A stretch of 11,521 nucleotides of DNA, from NCBI GenBank assembly GCA_023387715.1, contig JAEWHQ010000318.1, positions 1 to 11,521 on the forward strand, in the 5' to 3' direction. Source of the stretch: Pseudomonadota bacterium (lineage in GTDB: Bacteria > Pseudomonadota > Alphaproteobacteria > Rhizobiales > Rhizobiaceae). Numbering within the stretch: the first letter of the stretch is position 1; every line of letters starts with the position of its first letter. Below are positions 1-7,234 of the stretch, piece after piece. The notes below the pieces were generated by a model. It was not told the DNA's origin, did not search any database, and saw only the letters and a list, made by a program, of their open reading frames with translations. Position numbers and translations under genes: made by a program.

Positions 1-24
1 TTGTTGCATAAGGAGGATGGTTAG
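1..24 (+). CDS. lptG: C-terminal end of upstream gene, probably lptG (partial)
   Basis: Frame 1 is open from the window edge and reads LLHKEDG before a TAG stop at 22-24. The stop shares its last base with the GTG start of lptD (TAGTG), a typical translationally coupled junction. In Brucella and related Hyphomicrobiales the gene directly upstream of lptD is lptG, the inner-membrane permease subunit of the LPS export ABC transporter, so that is the likely identity. Seven codons cannot identify a protein family. The call rests on synteny and on the stop-start overlap. Frame 2 is also open through this short stretch, so even the reading frame is an inference. Confidence 0.45.
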   Translation: MLHKEDG

Positions 25-2411
25 TGGGTTTGAGTAAAGCACGCTTGATTTTGCCAAATATATTCTCACAGCTCGTTCGCGGGACTGCTATTGCGTGCTT
101 ATTAAGCATTGTGCCTATGGCTGCGACCACCTCCCCCGTTTTGGCACAAGATACATTAGGCGAGAGTTTCAAAACTGATCCCAATGCACGTATGCTTTTG
201 CAGGCAGATGAACTTGTTTATGACCGCGACGTGCAGACTGTCGTGGCGCAAGGTGCTGTGCAAATCGAATACGACGGCAACCGCCTTGTTGCAGATAAGG
301 TGACCTATAACCGTCAAACAAATCGTATGACCGCATCAGGCAATGTACAAATTGTCGAAAAAGACGGGAATACTATTTATACCGATGAAATCGACGTGAC
401 TGATGATTTCCGCGACGGCTTTGTAAATGGCCTGCGCGTTGAGACAACAGATGACACACGCTTTGTCGCTGAAAGCGCTGAACGAAGCGCTGGTGAAATC
501 ACCACATTCAACAACGGTATTTATACTGCCTGTCAGGCTTGCACCAAAAATCCTGACAAGCCGGTTCTCTGGCAGATTAAAGCCCGTAAAATTATCTGGA
601 ATGGTGCGCGCAAAACGGTTCGCTTTGAACGCGGTCAGTTCGAACTTTTCGGTATGCCGATTGCTTTCTTGCCAGCCTTTGAGATGGCTGACCCAAGTGT
701 AAAGCGTAAAAGCGGTTTCTTGTTTCCGGGCTTTGCTTACAGGGATAAATTGGGCTTTGGCGTCAAAGCATCCTATTTTTGGAATCTGGCACCGAATTAC
801 GACCTGACCGTTTCAACAACCGGCTATACCAAACAGGGCTTCTTAACAGAGGCTGAGTGGCGCCATCGTCTTGAAAGCGGTAGCTATAACTTACGTATTG
901 CTGGCATTCATCAGCTGAAACCTGGTGAGTTTAATGCCGGCACAATTGATTCCGATAATAAAAACCGTGGCATGATTGCCTCTAAAGGTGATTTTGAAAT
1001 CAATTCCCGCTGGAAATACGGCTGGGATGTGATGGCGCAGAGCGATAAGAACTTCAGCCGTACGTATAGTATTGAAGGTTATTCTGCAAAAACACAGACT
1101 TCAAAAATTTACCTTACAGGGCTTGGTGAGCGCAGCCATCTGGATCTGAACTTCTATCGCTTCAACGTGCAGGAAGATCTACGGTCTTCAAGTCCTTATG
1201 AAGTATCTTCCAAGCAGCCTTGGGTTTTCCCAAGCCTTGATCATTTATATATTGCGCCTGATGCGATTTATGGTGGTGAATTCAGCATCACCAATAATTT
1301 GCAGATTCTTTATCGTAAAAACCAATATGATAATGAAAAAACATCCGGCAATAATATAATCAATCGTGGCGATGCTAATTACCGCGTACCAGGTGCAAGC
1401 GGCACAAATGCTCGTTTCACGTCGGAAGCAGAATGGAAACGCAGTTTCATCACACCACAGGGCTTAGTGATTACACCTATTTTGGCCTTGCGCGGTGATG
1501 CAATCGGTGTGAACAGCAACTCCGTTGATGTCACACGCTCCGAAGCATTCCGTGCGATGGCAACTGCAGGCATGGAAGTGCGCTGGCCGATCCTTTTCTC
1601 GTCCACAAGCAGCACGCATATTATTGAACCGACCGCCCAGATTTTTGTACGTAATAATGAAACTTATGCCGGTGAAATGCCCAATGAAGATGCACAAAGC
1701 TTTGTCTTTGACGCAACCAACCTCTTCGAACGTGATAAGTTCTCTGGCTACGACCGTGTAGAAGGTGGCACTCGCGCCAATCTTGGTCTTCGTTATTCCG
1801 GTAATCTGAACAGTGGCTGGGGTGTTTATGGTCTTGCAGGACAGTCCTTCCAATTAGGTGGAAGAAACTCGTTCGCCAGTGACGACTTTGTCAATGCAGG
1901 TGCCGAATCCGGCCTCCAAAACAGAACGTCTGATTACGTTGCTATGCTTGGTCTTTCAGACAGCCAAGGCTTCAGTCTTGCAGCACGCGGGCGTTTTGAC
2001 CGTAAAGACTTCTCGTTGCAGCGCGGTGAAATTGAAGCACAACAGAGCTGGTCACGCCTGACTGTTGGTGCTCGTTATGCATTTATCGCGGCACAGCCGA
2101 ATTATGGCTACATTGGCGACCGTCAAGAGTTAACAGTATCAGCCTCAACTAAGTTGAATGAAAACTGGCGTATGTTTGGTCGCGGCACCTATGAACTGGT
2201 ATCCAGCACGCTGGTACGCGCATCGGCTGGCCTTGCTTATGATGATGAATGCTTCAGCTATGCAATGACATACAGCCAGTCGCGTACACCGCCGAATAAT
2301 AATGGTTCACAGGCAAGCAAACCATCCCATAGCATTGGTTTCAATATTACCTTCCGCACATTGGGTGACTTTGGCGGCACCAGTAGTATGGCAAATGGCT
2401 TATTACAATAA
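24..2411 (+). CDS. lptD: LPS-assembly outer-membrane protein LptD (OstA/Imp)
   Basis: LptD is the outer-membrane beta-barrel of the LptD-LptE translocon that inserts LPS into the outer leaflet. The GTG start is well supported: AGGAGG at 11-16 lies 7 nt upstream and an in-frame TAA sits at 9-11. The 795-aa product is close to E. coli LptD (784 aa). Residues 1-41 form a Sec signal peptide, with likely cleavage after VLA41. An OstA/LptA-type beta-jellyroll follows (about 57-165, with AQGAVQIEYDGNRLVADKV-like repeats), then a barrel domain from about 195 to the C-terminus. The family signature around FSGYDRVEGGTRANLGLRYS (573-592) is clear. The mature protein has three cysteines: C170 and C173 (ACQAC) in the N-domain and C743 (DDECFSY) near the end. 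This differs from the two interdomain pairs of E. coli. The downstream neighbour is surA, whose product is expected to help fold this barrel. Confidence 0.96.
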   Translation: MGLSKARLILPNIFSQLVRGTAIACLLSIVPMAATTSPVLAQDTLGESFKTDPNARMLLQADELVYDRDVQTVVAQGAVQIEYDGNRLVADKVTYNRQTNRMTASGNVQIVEKDGNTIYTDEIDVTDDFRDGFVNGLRVETTDDTRFVAESAERSAGEITTFNNGIYTACQACTKNPDKPVLWQIKARKIIWNGARKTVRFERGQFELFGMPIAFLPAFEMADPSVKRKSGFLFPGFAYRDKLGFGVKASYFWNLAPNYDLTVSTTGYTKQGFLTEAEWRHRLESGSYNLRIAGIHQLKPGEFNAGTIDSDNKNRGMIASKGDFEINSRWKYGWDVMAQSDKNFSRTYSIEGYSAKTQTSKIYLTGLGERSHLDLNFYRFNVQEDLRSSSPYEVSSKQPWVFPSLDHLYIAPDAIYGGEFSITNNLQILYRKNQYDNEKTSGNNIINRGDANYRVPGASGTNARFTSEAEWKRSFITPQGLVITPILALRGDAIGVNSNSVDVTRSEAFRAMATAGMEVRWPILFSSTSSTHIIEPTAQIFVRNNETYAGEMPNEDAQSFVFDATNLFERDKFSGYDRVEGGTRANLGLRYSGNLNSGWGVYGLAGQSFQLGGRNSFASDDFVNAGAESGLQNRTSDYVAMLGLSDSQGFSLAARGRFDRKDFSLQRGEIEAQQSWSRLTVGARYAFIAAQPNYGYIGDRQELTVSASTKLNENWRMFGRGTYELVSSTLVRASAGLAYDDECFSYAMTYSQSRTPPNNNGSQASKPSHSIGFNITFRTLGDFGGTSSMANGLLQ

Positions 2412-2471
2412 GAAGTAGCAAGCCTGAGCCTACGTTTATAATCTTTTGGCCGTTAGTTTACGCGGAAGTCA

Positions 2472-2500
2472 TTGTTTTGCCGCACGGGTTTGACTATAAA
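2472..2500 (+). promoter_or_regulatory. Candidate promoter for surA-pdxA-rsmA
   Basis: The 167-bp lptD-surA gap holds TTGTTT (2472-2477), a 17-bp spacer, and TATAAA (2495-2500). The -10 matches the sigma-70 consensus at 5 of 6 positions. Read as CTATAA (2494-2499) it also matches the alphaproteobacterial CTATAT form at 5 of 6. The -35 matches at only 3 of 6. Transcription would begin near 2507, giving a leader of about 70 nt before the surA ATG. I see no strong intrinsic terminator after lptD, so readthrough from lptD is also possible. Confidence 0.4.
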
Positions 2501-2578
2501 GTAACCAAAATTTGATCCAGTGAGTGCTGAACTATATCTAGCCGTTGTAAAAACAGCGTAAGACCCGGGAAATATGTT

Positions 2579-3544
2579 ATGATTTTTAAGCAGCCAATAA
2601 TTGCATCTTTCTTCAGCGCAGCGCTCTGCCTGACTGCTGTTGGCGCATTAACTGCACCTCAACCGGCTTTTGCTGCTGCTAGCGGCACTGAAGTTAAAGT
2701 TATTGTAAACAGTAACCCGATTACATCTGGTGACATTCAGAAACGTGCAGCTTTTTTAAAAGTTCAGGGCAAGAAAGGTAATCTTACCAGTCTTGCTCGC
2801 GCTGAACTCACCGACGAAATGCTCAAGCGCGTGGAAATGAAAACACGCGGCATCAATATTTCGAAGCAAGAAATTGATGCAGCTTACGCAAATTTTGCAT
2901 CCAATAACCGGATGAGCGTTCAGCAAATGAACCAGATGATGAATCAGGCTGGTATCACTCCTGATCATTTCAAAACCTATATCATGGTACAAATGGGTTG
3001 GGGGCGCCTCATCAGCTCCCGCTTCCGCGAAGAAGGTATTATTTCAGAATCTGACGCCGTACAGCGTATGCTGAAAGATGGTGGCCGCAAGCCAGTTGCT
3101 ACAGAATATCACCTTCAACAGGTTATTTTCGTTGTTCCCGCCGCTAAGCGTTCACCTGCTTTGATGGCTAAGCGCCGTCAGGATGCAAACACCTTGCGCT
3201 CACGTTTTAAAAGCTGTGACACAACACGCAGCCAAGCCAAAGGCATGCTTGATGTAACCGTGCGTGATCTTGGCCGCATTCTGGAACCGCAATTGCCGGG
3301 TGAATGGGAACAAGACATCAAAGGCACCTCTGTCGGCAGCACCACCAAGCCGCATGACACTGAAAAAGGCGTTGAGTTTCTGGCTGTCTGCGCGACCCGC
3401 AAAGTATCGGATGACCGCGTAGCACAAATGGTTTTCTCCCTTGAAGGCACGCAAACGGCCAAAGGACAAGAAGAAAAAGCTGAACAGCTGAGCAAGCAAT
3501 ATCTGGAGGAGTTACGTAAAAAAGGCCGTATCGTCAATCGATAA
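2579..3544 (+). CDS. surA: SurA-like periplasmic chaperone / peptidyl-prolyl isomerase
   Basis: This 321-aa secreted protein is probably the SurA-type chaperone that escorts unfolded outer-membrane proteins across the periplasm. Residues 1-32 are a signal peptide with a hydrophobic core and likely cleavage at AFA32-A. Residues about 36-160 match the SurA N-terminal chaperone domain (VNSNPITSGDIQKRAAFLK, then a long helical part). Residues about 175-285 resemble a single degenerate parvulin domain: EYHLQQVIFVVP stands where parvulins have HILV, and RDLGR where they have DLGW. E. coli SurA is 428 aa with two parvulin domains, so this is a short form. C213 and C271 both fall in the parvulin region. 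The ATG at 2579 has only a weak upstream GGGA (2567-2570), and an in-frame TGA at 2528 excludes a much longer start. Tandem stops TAA-TAG end the gene. Position between lptD and pdxA supports the surA call. Confidence 0.85.
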   Translation: MIFKQPIIASFFSAALCLTAVGALTAPQPAFAAASGTEVKVIVNSNPITSGDIQKRAAFLKVQGKKGNLTSLARAELTDEMLKRVEMKTRGINISKQEIDAAYANFASNNRMSVQQMNQMMNQAGITPDHFKTYIMVQMGWGRLISSRFREEGIISESDAVQRMLKDGGRKPVATEYHLQQVIFVVPAAKRSPALMAKRRQDANTLRSRFKSCDTTRSQAKGMLDVTVRDLGRILEPQLPGEWEQDIKGTSVGSTTKPHDTEKGVEFLAVCATRKVSDDRVAQMVFSLEGTQTAKGQEEKAEQLSKQYLEELRKKGRIVNR

Positions 3545-3599
3545 TAGCTTTTCACGTATTTGATGCTTTTACGAAGACAATTTTGTAATTCCTTATTTG

Positions 3600-3635
3600 C
3601 TGCCATTTCAGCTTTTCATTAAGCTGAAATGGCAG
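3600..3635 (+). repeat. Perfect 15-bp inverted repeat (hairpin) between surA and pdxA
   Basis: Arms 3600-3614 (CTGCCATTTCAGCTT) and 3621-3635 (AAGCTGAAATGGCAG) are perfect reverse complements around a 6-nt TTCATT loop. The hairpin lies 55 bp after the surA stop. The downstream bases (TTGCATTTAATG) are only moderately T-rich, so it is at best a weak intrinsic terminator or attenuator. It could also act as a 3'-end stabiliser for surA mRNA. It contains the upstream candidate pdxA ATG (3629) inside its 3' arm, which argues against that start. Confidence 0.85.
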
Positions 3636-3658
3636 TTGCATTTAATGATGGTAGAAAA

Positions 3659-4672
3659 ATGAAAGTTTTAGCGCTCAGCATTGGTGATCCGTCCGGCATT
3701 GGCCCTGATCTTGCTTTGCTTCTCTGGTCGCAGCGCCATCAGCTCAACGTACCGGAGTTTCTGGTACTAGGAGATGTTGAACAACTGCGCCTACGTGCCA
3801 AGCATTTACAGCTGAATGTACCGATTGAAATTTCCAGCCCTGCATCTGCAAAGACAGATTTTCAACACTTTCTGCCAGTGCTACCACTGCAAAACAAACT
3901 GATTGAAAATATTGGCGCACCTTTAACTGAAAATGCAGCCGGTATTATTGAAGCTATTGAACAGGCTGTCCAACTGACCTTGGACGGGCAAACCTCAGCG
4001 GTGGTAACCTGCCCTATTTCCAAAAAGCCGCTTTATGATGCAGGCTTTGAACATCCAGGCCACACAGAGTTTTTAGCAAGTCTGGCCTCACAACATCTCG
4101 GCCAAACTGTCATGCCGGTGATGCTGCTTGCTGGCCCCGATTTGCGCGCAGTGCCAGTGACTATTCACATCGCCTTGCATGATGTGCCTCAACAGCTCAC
4201 CACTCAACTGATTGAAGAAACGATTATAATCACTGAGCGTGATTTGCGCACACGTTTCGGTATTGACCACCCACGCATTGCTGTCTCCGGCCTCAACCCG
4301 CATGCCGGTGAAAATGGTGCTTTGGGTCACGAAGACCAAACGGTTGTTTTGCCTGCGATTGAAAACTTGCGTGCGCAAGGCATGGACATCAAAGGCCCGC
4401 TACCGGCTGACACTATGTTTCACGCCCGCGCCCGTCAAAATTACGATGTGGCGATCTGCATGTATCATGATCAGGCACTTATTCCGGCTAAAGCGCTGGC
4501 TTTTGATGAAAGCGTCAATGTCACGCTTGGCCTGCCATTTATTCGTACATCGCCGGATCACGGCACCGCATTTGAAATTGCAGGGCAAGGAATTGCTCGC
4601 CCCGACAGTCTGCTTGCGGCCTTGAAGCTGGCGAAGACTTTAAGCCTCTCAGCTTTGAAAGAACCCGCCTGA
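3659..4672 (+). CDS. pdxA: 4-hydroxythreonine-4-phosphate dehydrogenase PdxA
   Basis: PdxA oxidises 4-phosphohydroxy-L-threonine with NAD in the DXP-dependent route to pyridoxal phosphate. The product from this start is 337 aa. Motifs run in family order: [14 protein letters not shown] at the N-terminus, HPGHTEFLA (substrate-contacting H135-T136), and three metal-binding histidines H170 (VTIH), H215 (NPHAGENG) and H270 (YHDQ). These sit at a constant +4 offset from E. coli H166, H211 and H266, so no internal length change is apparent between them. I chose ATG 3659 because it leaves the usual short lead before GDPSGIG. The in-frame ATG at 3629 would add ten residues, has no Shine-Dalgarno and lies in a hairpin arm. 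The Shine-Dalgarno before 3659 is itself weak. The TGA overlaps the rsmA ATG by one base (TGATG), so the two are probably translationally coupled. Confidence 0.94.
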   Translation: MKVLALSIGDPSGIGPDLALLLWSQRHQLNVPEFLVLGDVEQLRLRAKHLQLNVPIEISSPASAKTDFQHFLPVLPLQNKLIENIGAPLTENAAGIIEAIEQAVQLTLDGQTSAVVTCPISKKPLYDAGFEHPGHTEFLASLASQHLGQTVMPVMLLAGPDLRAVPVTIHIALHDVPQQLTTQLIEETIIITERDLRTRFGIDHPRIAVSGLNPHAGENGALGHEDQTVVLPAIENLRAQGMDIKGPLPADTMFHARARQNYDVAICMYHDQALIPAKALAFDESVNVTLGLPFIRTSPDHGTAFEIAGQGIARPDSLLAALKLAKTLSLSALKEPA

Positions 4673-5499
4673 TGAGCATTGATAATCTGCCGCCATTACG
4701 CCAAGTGCTTGAACAATATGATCTGATGCCTAAAAAATCTTTAGGCCAGAATTTTTTGTTCGACCTCAATCTGACGTCCAAAATTGCCCGACAGGCAGGC
4801 ATTCTACAAGATCAGCCGGTGATTGAAGTCGGGCCCGGCCCCGGTGGTTTGACCCGTGCACTTCTGGCTCAAGGCGCATTGGTGACAGCAATTGAACGGG
4901 ATGAACGCTGCCTACCAGCACTGGCCGAAATTGAAAGCCACTATCCGGGTCGGTTGAAATTCATTTCCGGCGATGCGCTGGAGCAGGATTTTCAAGCACT
5001 TTTTCCTGACGGTAACAAGCCACTCATTGTCGCCAACCTGCCATATAATGTCGGCACGCAATTGCTGATTAACTGGCTGTTGAGCGAGCCTTGGCCGCCC
5101 TATTATCAGTCAATGACCCTGATGTTCCAGCGTGAAGTGGCTGAACGCATTGTTGCCGCGCCTAACACCGATCACTATGGCCGTCTGGCTGTGCTTGCGG
5201 GCTGGCGCACGCAATCACGCATTGCCTTTGATGTGCCGCCACAGGCGTTCACGCCACCGCCAAAAGTAATGTCTTCGGTGGTGCATATCACACCGCTCGA
5301 CAATCCTTTGCCGTGTGATGCGCAAAAACTTGGCCGCATTACACAAGCCGCATTCGGCCAGCGCCGCAAAATGCTGCGCCAGAGCCTCAAGCCCGTCAAT
5401 GGTGCCAAGCTGTTGGAAGTTACCGGCATTGATGGCACAAGACGCGCAGAAACATTAAGCATCGAAGAGTTTGTAGCGCTTGCCAATGCTCTTGACTGA
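4672..5499 (+). CDS. rsmA: 16S rRNA (A1518/A1519-N6)-dimethyltransferase RsmA (KsgA)
   Basis: RsmA dimethylates two adjacent adenines in the 3'-terminal helix-45 loop of 16S rRNA, a late quality-control step in 30S assembly, using S-adenosylmethionine. The 275-aa length is close to E. coli KsgA (273). Features in order: KKSLGQNFL (21-29) typical of the family, the SAM-binding glycine motif [11 protein letters not shown] (51-61), the acidic ribose-contact residue E75 after VTAI, the catalytic [11 protein letters not shown] motif (122-132), [10 protein letters not shown] (151-160), and the FTPPPKV loop (193-199). The C-terminal helical domain is complete. The start overlaps the pdxA stop (TGATG), so ribosomes finishing pdxA can reinitiate here. 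This is the last gene of the + strand arm and is followed 7 bp later by a strong terminator. Confidence 0.97.
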   Translation: MSIDNLPPLRQVLEQYDLMPKKSLGQNFLFDLNLTSKIARQAGILQDQPVIEVGPGPGGLTRALLAQGALVTAIERDERCLPALAEIESHYPGRLKFISGDALEQDFQALFPDGNKPLIVANLPYNVGTQLLINWLLSEPWPPYYQSMTLMFQREVAERIVAAPNTDHYGRLAVLAGWRTQSRIAFDVPPQAFTPPPKVMSSVVHITPLDNPLPCDAQKLGRITQAAFGQRRKMLRQSLKPVNGAKLLEVTGIDGTRRAETLSIEEFVALANALD

Positions 5500-5506
5500 T
5501 AAATAC

Positions 5507-5539
5507 AAAAAACGCCGGAAATGACTTCCGGCGTTTTTT
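5507..5539. terminator. Bidirectional intrinsic terminator between rsmA and gmk
   Basis: A perfect 14-bp inverted repeat (AAAAAACGCCGGAA, 5-nt loop ATGAC, TTCCGGCGTTTTTT) has a GC-rich core flanked by A6 on the left and T6 on the right. It therefore reads as a canonical Rho-independent terminator on either strand. It lies 7 bp after the rsmA stop and 10 bp beyond the gmk stop, serving both convergent transcripts. Confidence 0.95.
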
Positions 5540-5549
5540 ATTTGAGTGC

Positions 5550-6212
5550 TTATTGGGCTGCTGTCTCATCCAGTAACTGATCGACAAAATCGAACAATCC
5601 CGGACGGCGGTCACGGCGCAAACGCTCTGCCGTTACAATGGCTTTAACCGAACTATATGAACGGTTCAGATCTTCATTGATGACGATATAGTCGTATTTC
5701 GACCATTTCTGAATTTCCACACGCGCATTGTGCAGGCGTGTCTCAATCACTTCCACACTGTCTTCCGCACGGCGGTGCAAGCGCGATTGCAGCTCTTTCA
5801 TTGATGGCGGCAGCACAAAAATAGAAACCACGTCAGCCGGCATCTTTGCCTGCAACTGATCTGCCCCCTGCCAATCAATGTCAAACAGCATATCCTGACC
5901 ATCAGCCAGTGCATCTTCTGCCGTCGCACGCAAGGTGCCGTAGAAATTGCCATGCACTTCGGCATATTCAATCAGTGCATCGCTATCACGCAAGCGTTCA
6001 AACTCGGCTACAGAAATGAAGTGATAATGCACACCTTCCACTTCGCTCGGGCGGCGGGCACGAGTGGTGACACTAACAGAAAGAGACAAATCCATCTCTC
6101 TGTCTTCCAATAATAATCTTGCAATGCTGGATTTTCCTGCACCGGACGGCGAGGAAACCACCAGCATAAGCCCGCGACGGGCAACGCCATGTTCAGCTGA
6201 AGAGATGGCCAT
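5550..6212 (-). CDS. gmk: Guanylate kinase
   Basis: Gmk phosphorylates GMP (and dGMP) with ATP to give GDP, an essential step in guanine nucleotide synthesis. The product is 220 aa (E. coli 207). It has the P-loop [10 protein letters not shown] (20-29), the GMP-binding segment [19 protein letters not shown] (47-65) with R51 and R54, the [12 protein letters not shown] segment (82-93), and FDIDWQGA (110-117). The C-terminal lid and helices are intact. The ATG at 6212 is preceded by GGAG (6221-6224) at 8-nt spacing. That site lies inside the final codons of yicC, whose stop is only 5 bp upstream, so the two genes are almost certainly co-transcribed and probably coupled. The 14 residues before the P-loop core are a slightly long lead, but no better internal start is visible. 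Confidence 0.97.
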   Translation of the reverse strand: MAISSAEHGVARRGLMLVVSSPSGAGKSSIARLLLEDREMDLSLSVSVTTRARRPSEVEGVHYHFISVAEFERLRDSDALIEYAEVHGNFYGTLRATAEDALADGQDMLFDIDWQGADQLQAKMPADVVSIFVLPPSMKELQSRLHRRAEDSVEVIETRLHNARVEIQKWSKYDYIVINEDLNRSYSSVKAIVTAERLRRDRRPGLFDFVDQLLDETAAQ

Positions 6213-6217
6213 ATGAG

Positions 6218-7117
6218 TTACTCCAGATTCTGTATCTGTTCGCGAAACTGATCAACGGCCGCTTTAAGTTCCAGTCCGATGGCTGTAATTGTTGCTGCAT
6301 TGGATTTCGCGCAAAGTGTGTTGGCTTCACGGTTAAATTCTTGCGACAGAAAATCGAGTTTGCGCCCGATTGCACCGCCGTTTTGTAATAATTTTCTGGC
6401 AGATGCCACATGTGTGTCCAGTCTGTCCAGTTCTTCTTGTATGTCCGCCTTGGTCGCAAGATAGGCCGCTTCCGCGTGGAGCTTGTCTTTATCAAGTGCC
6501 TGTGACGCATCCAGCAATAAAGCCACTTGTGCGCTAAGGCGTGCCTTGATTGCCTCAACACCGCGCGCCGGATCATGGCGCGCTTTTTCTGTCAAAGTGG
6601 CAATCTCTTCAACATGTTTTTCAAAAATACGTTTAAGTGCTGCGCCTTCCAGCTCACGCGCCTCCTGCAATTGCTGCAAGAGTGAGGCCAAGCCATCCAT
6701 AATGCCCGCTTTAAGCGCTGCCTGATCTTCTTCCGAAACGGTATCCTGCGGCTGATCCAACACACCGCGAAGTGCAAATAAGCCATCAAGGGTTAATGGC
6801 GCCACGCCAAAACGTGTCTGCAATTCCTGCGATGCGTTGAGAAGCTTTTCGACCAAAGCATGATTGAGGGATACTTCACGGCCTTCACTATTTTGCTCAA
6901 CATTGAGCGAAACCTGCATATTGCCGCGGGTAAAGCTCTTGGCTACCAGTCCGCGAATATTATGCTCAAGCGCTTCAAAGCCTTGCGGCAGGCGTAAGCG
7001 TACATCAAGCCCCTTGCCGTTTACCGAGCGTACTTCCCATGTGAAATGCGTAACAGTTTCACCATTTTGATGCGTTCCGCTGTAACGGGCAAACCCCGTC
7101 ATGCTTTGCAATGTCAT
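6218..7117 (-). CDS. yicC: YicC family endoribonuclease-like protein
   Basis: The 299-aa product has both halves of the YicC/YloC family. The N-terminal YicC domain (about 1-155) begins with the hallmark [12 protein letters not shown] and contains [18 protein letters not shown]. The C-terminal DUF1732 domain ends with [17 protein letters not shown] and [16 protein letters not shown], very close to the E. coli ending. E. coli YicC has been described as an endoribonuclease acting on mRNA or sRNA, and Bacillus YloC is related; this function is transferred by family. The ATG at 7117 has AAAGG (7127-7131) at 9-nt spacing. Linkage to gmk, 5 bp downstream, is widespread among bacteria. A terminator-like hairpin separates yicC from mltG, so it probably has its own promoter in the 117-bp gap, which I could not identify. 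Confidence 0.93.
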   Translation of the reverse strand: MTLQSMTGFARYSGTHQNGETVTHFTWEVRSVNGKGLDVRLRLPQGFEALEHNIRGLVAKSFTRGNMQVSLNVEQNSEGREVSLNHALVEKLLNASQELQTRFGVAPLTLDGLFALRGVLDQPQDTVSEEDQAALKAGIMDGLASLLQQLQEARELEGAALKRIFEKHVEEIATLTEKARHDPARGVEAIKARLSAQVALLLDASQALDKDKLHAEAAYLATKADIQEELDRLDTHVASARKLLQNGGAIGRKLDFLSQEFNREANTLCAKSNAATITAIGLELKAAVDQFREQIQNLE

Positions 7118-7142
7118 GAGACGCGACCTTTGGCATGAGAGC

Positions 7143-7167
7143 CCGGTTTCTCAATCGAGAAAACCGG
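7143..7167 (-). repeat. Hairpin in the yicC leader
   Basis: CCGGTTTCTC (7143-7152) and GAGAAAACCGG (7157-7167) pair as a 10-bp stem with one bulged base around AATC. It stands 26 bp upstream of the yicC ATG and immediately downstream, in transcription order, of the mltG terminator. No T-run follows on either strand, so it is not an obvious terminator. It would be part of the yicC 5' untranslated region if transcription starts above it. Confidence 0.6.
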
Positions 7168-7180
7168 AAATAAAAGTGAA

Positions 7181-7205
7181 TGAAACGGACAATATGCCCG
7201 TTTCA
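7181..7205 (-). terminator. Probable terminator of mltG
   Basis: On the minus strand TGAAACGGGC (7205-7196), loop ATATT, and GTCCGTTTCA (7190-7181) form a 10-bp stem followed by TTCACTTTTATTT. One pair is a G.U wobble that exists only in the minus-strand RNA; the plus-strand copy would have a C-A mismatch there. The stem begins 29 bp after the mltG stop. The U-tract is interrupted, so termination may be partial. Confidence 0.6.
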
Positions 7206-7234
7206 CTCGATGATTAGACCTGTTTTACCAGTAT

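Noticed and set aside
3629..3658. Extended pdxA start adding ten residues
   Set aside because: There is no Shine-Dalgarno, the ATG lies in the arm of a perfect hairpin, and PdxA proteins normally begin a few residues before the GDPxGIG motif.
6193..6576. 127-codon minus-strand open frame overlapping yicC and gmk
   Set aside because: It lies in another frame across two conserved genes and is Arg/His-rich with no family match; a shadow frame.
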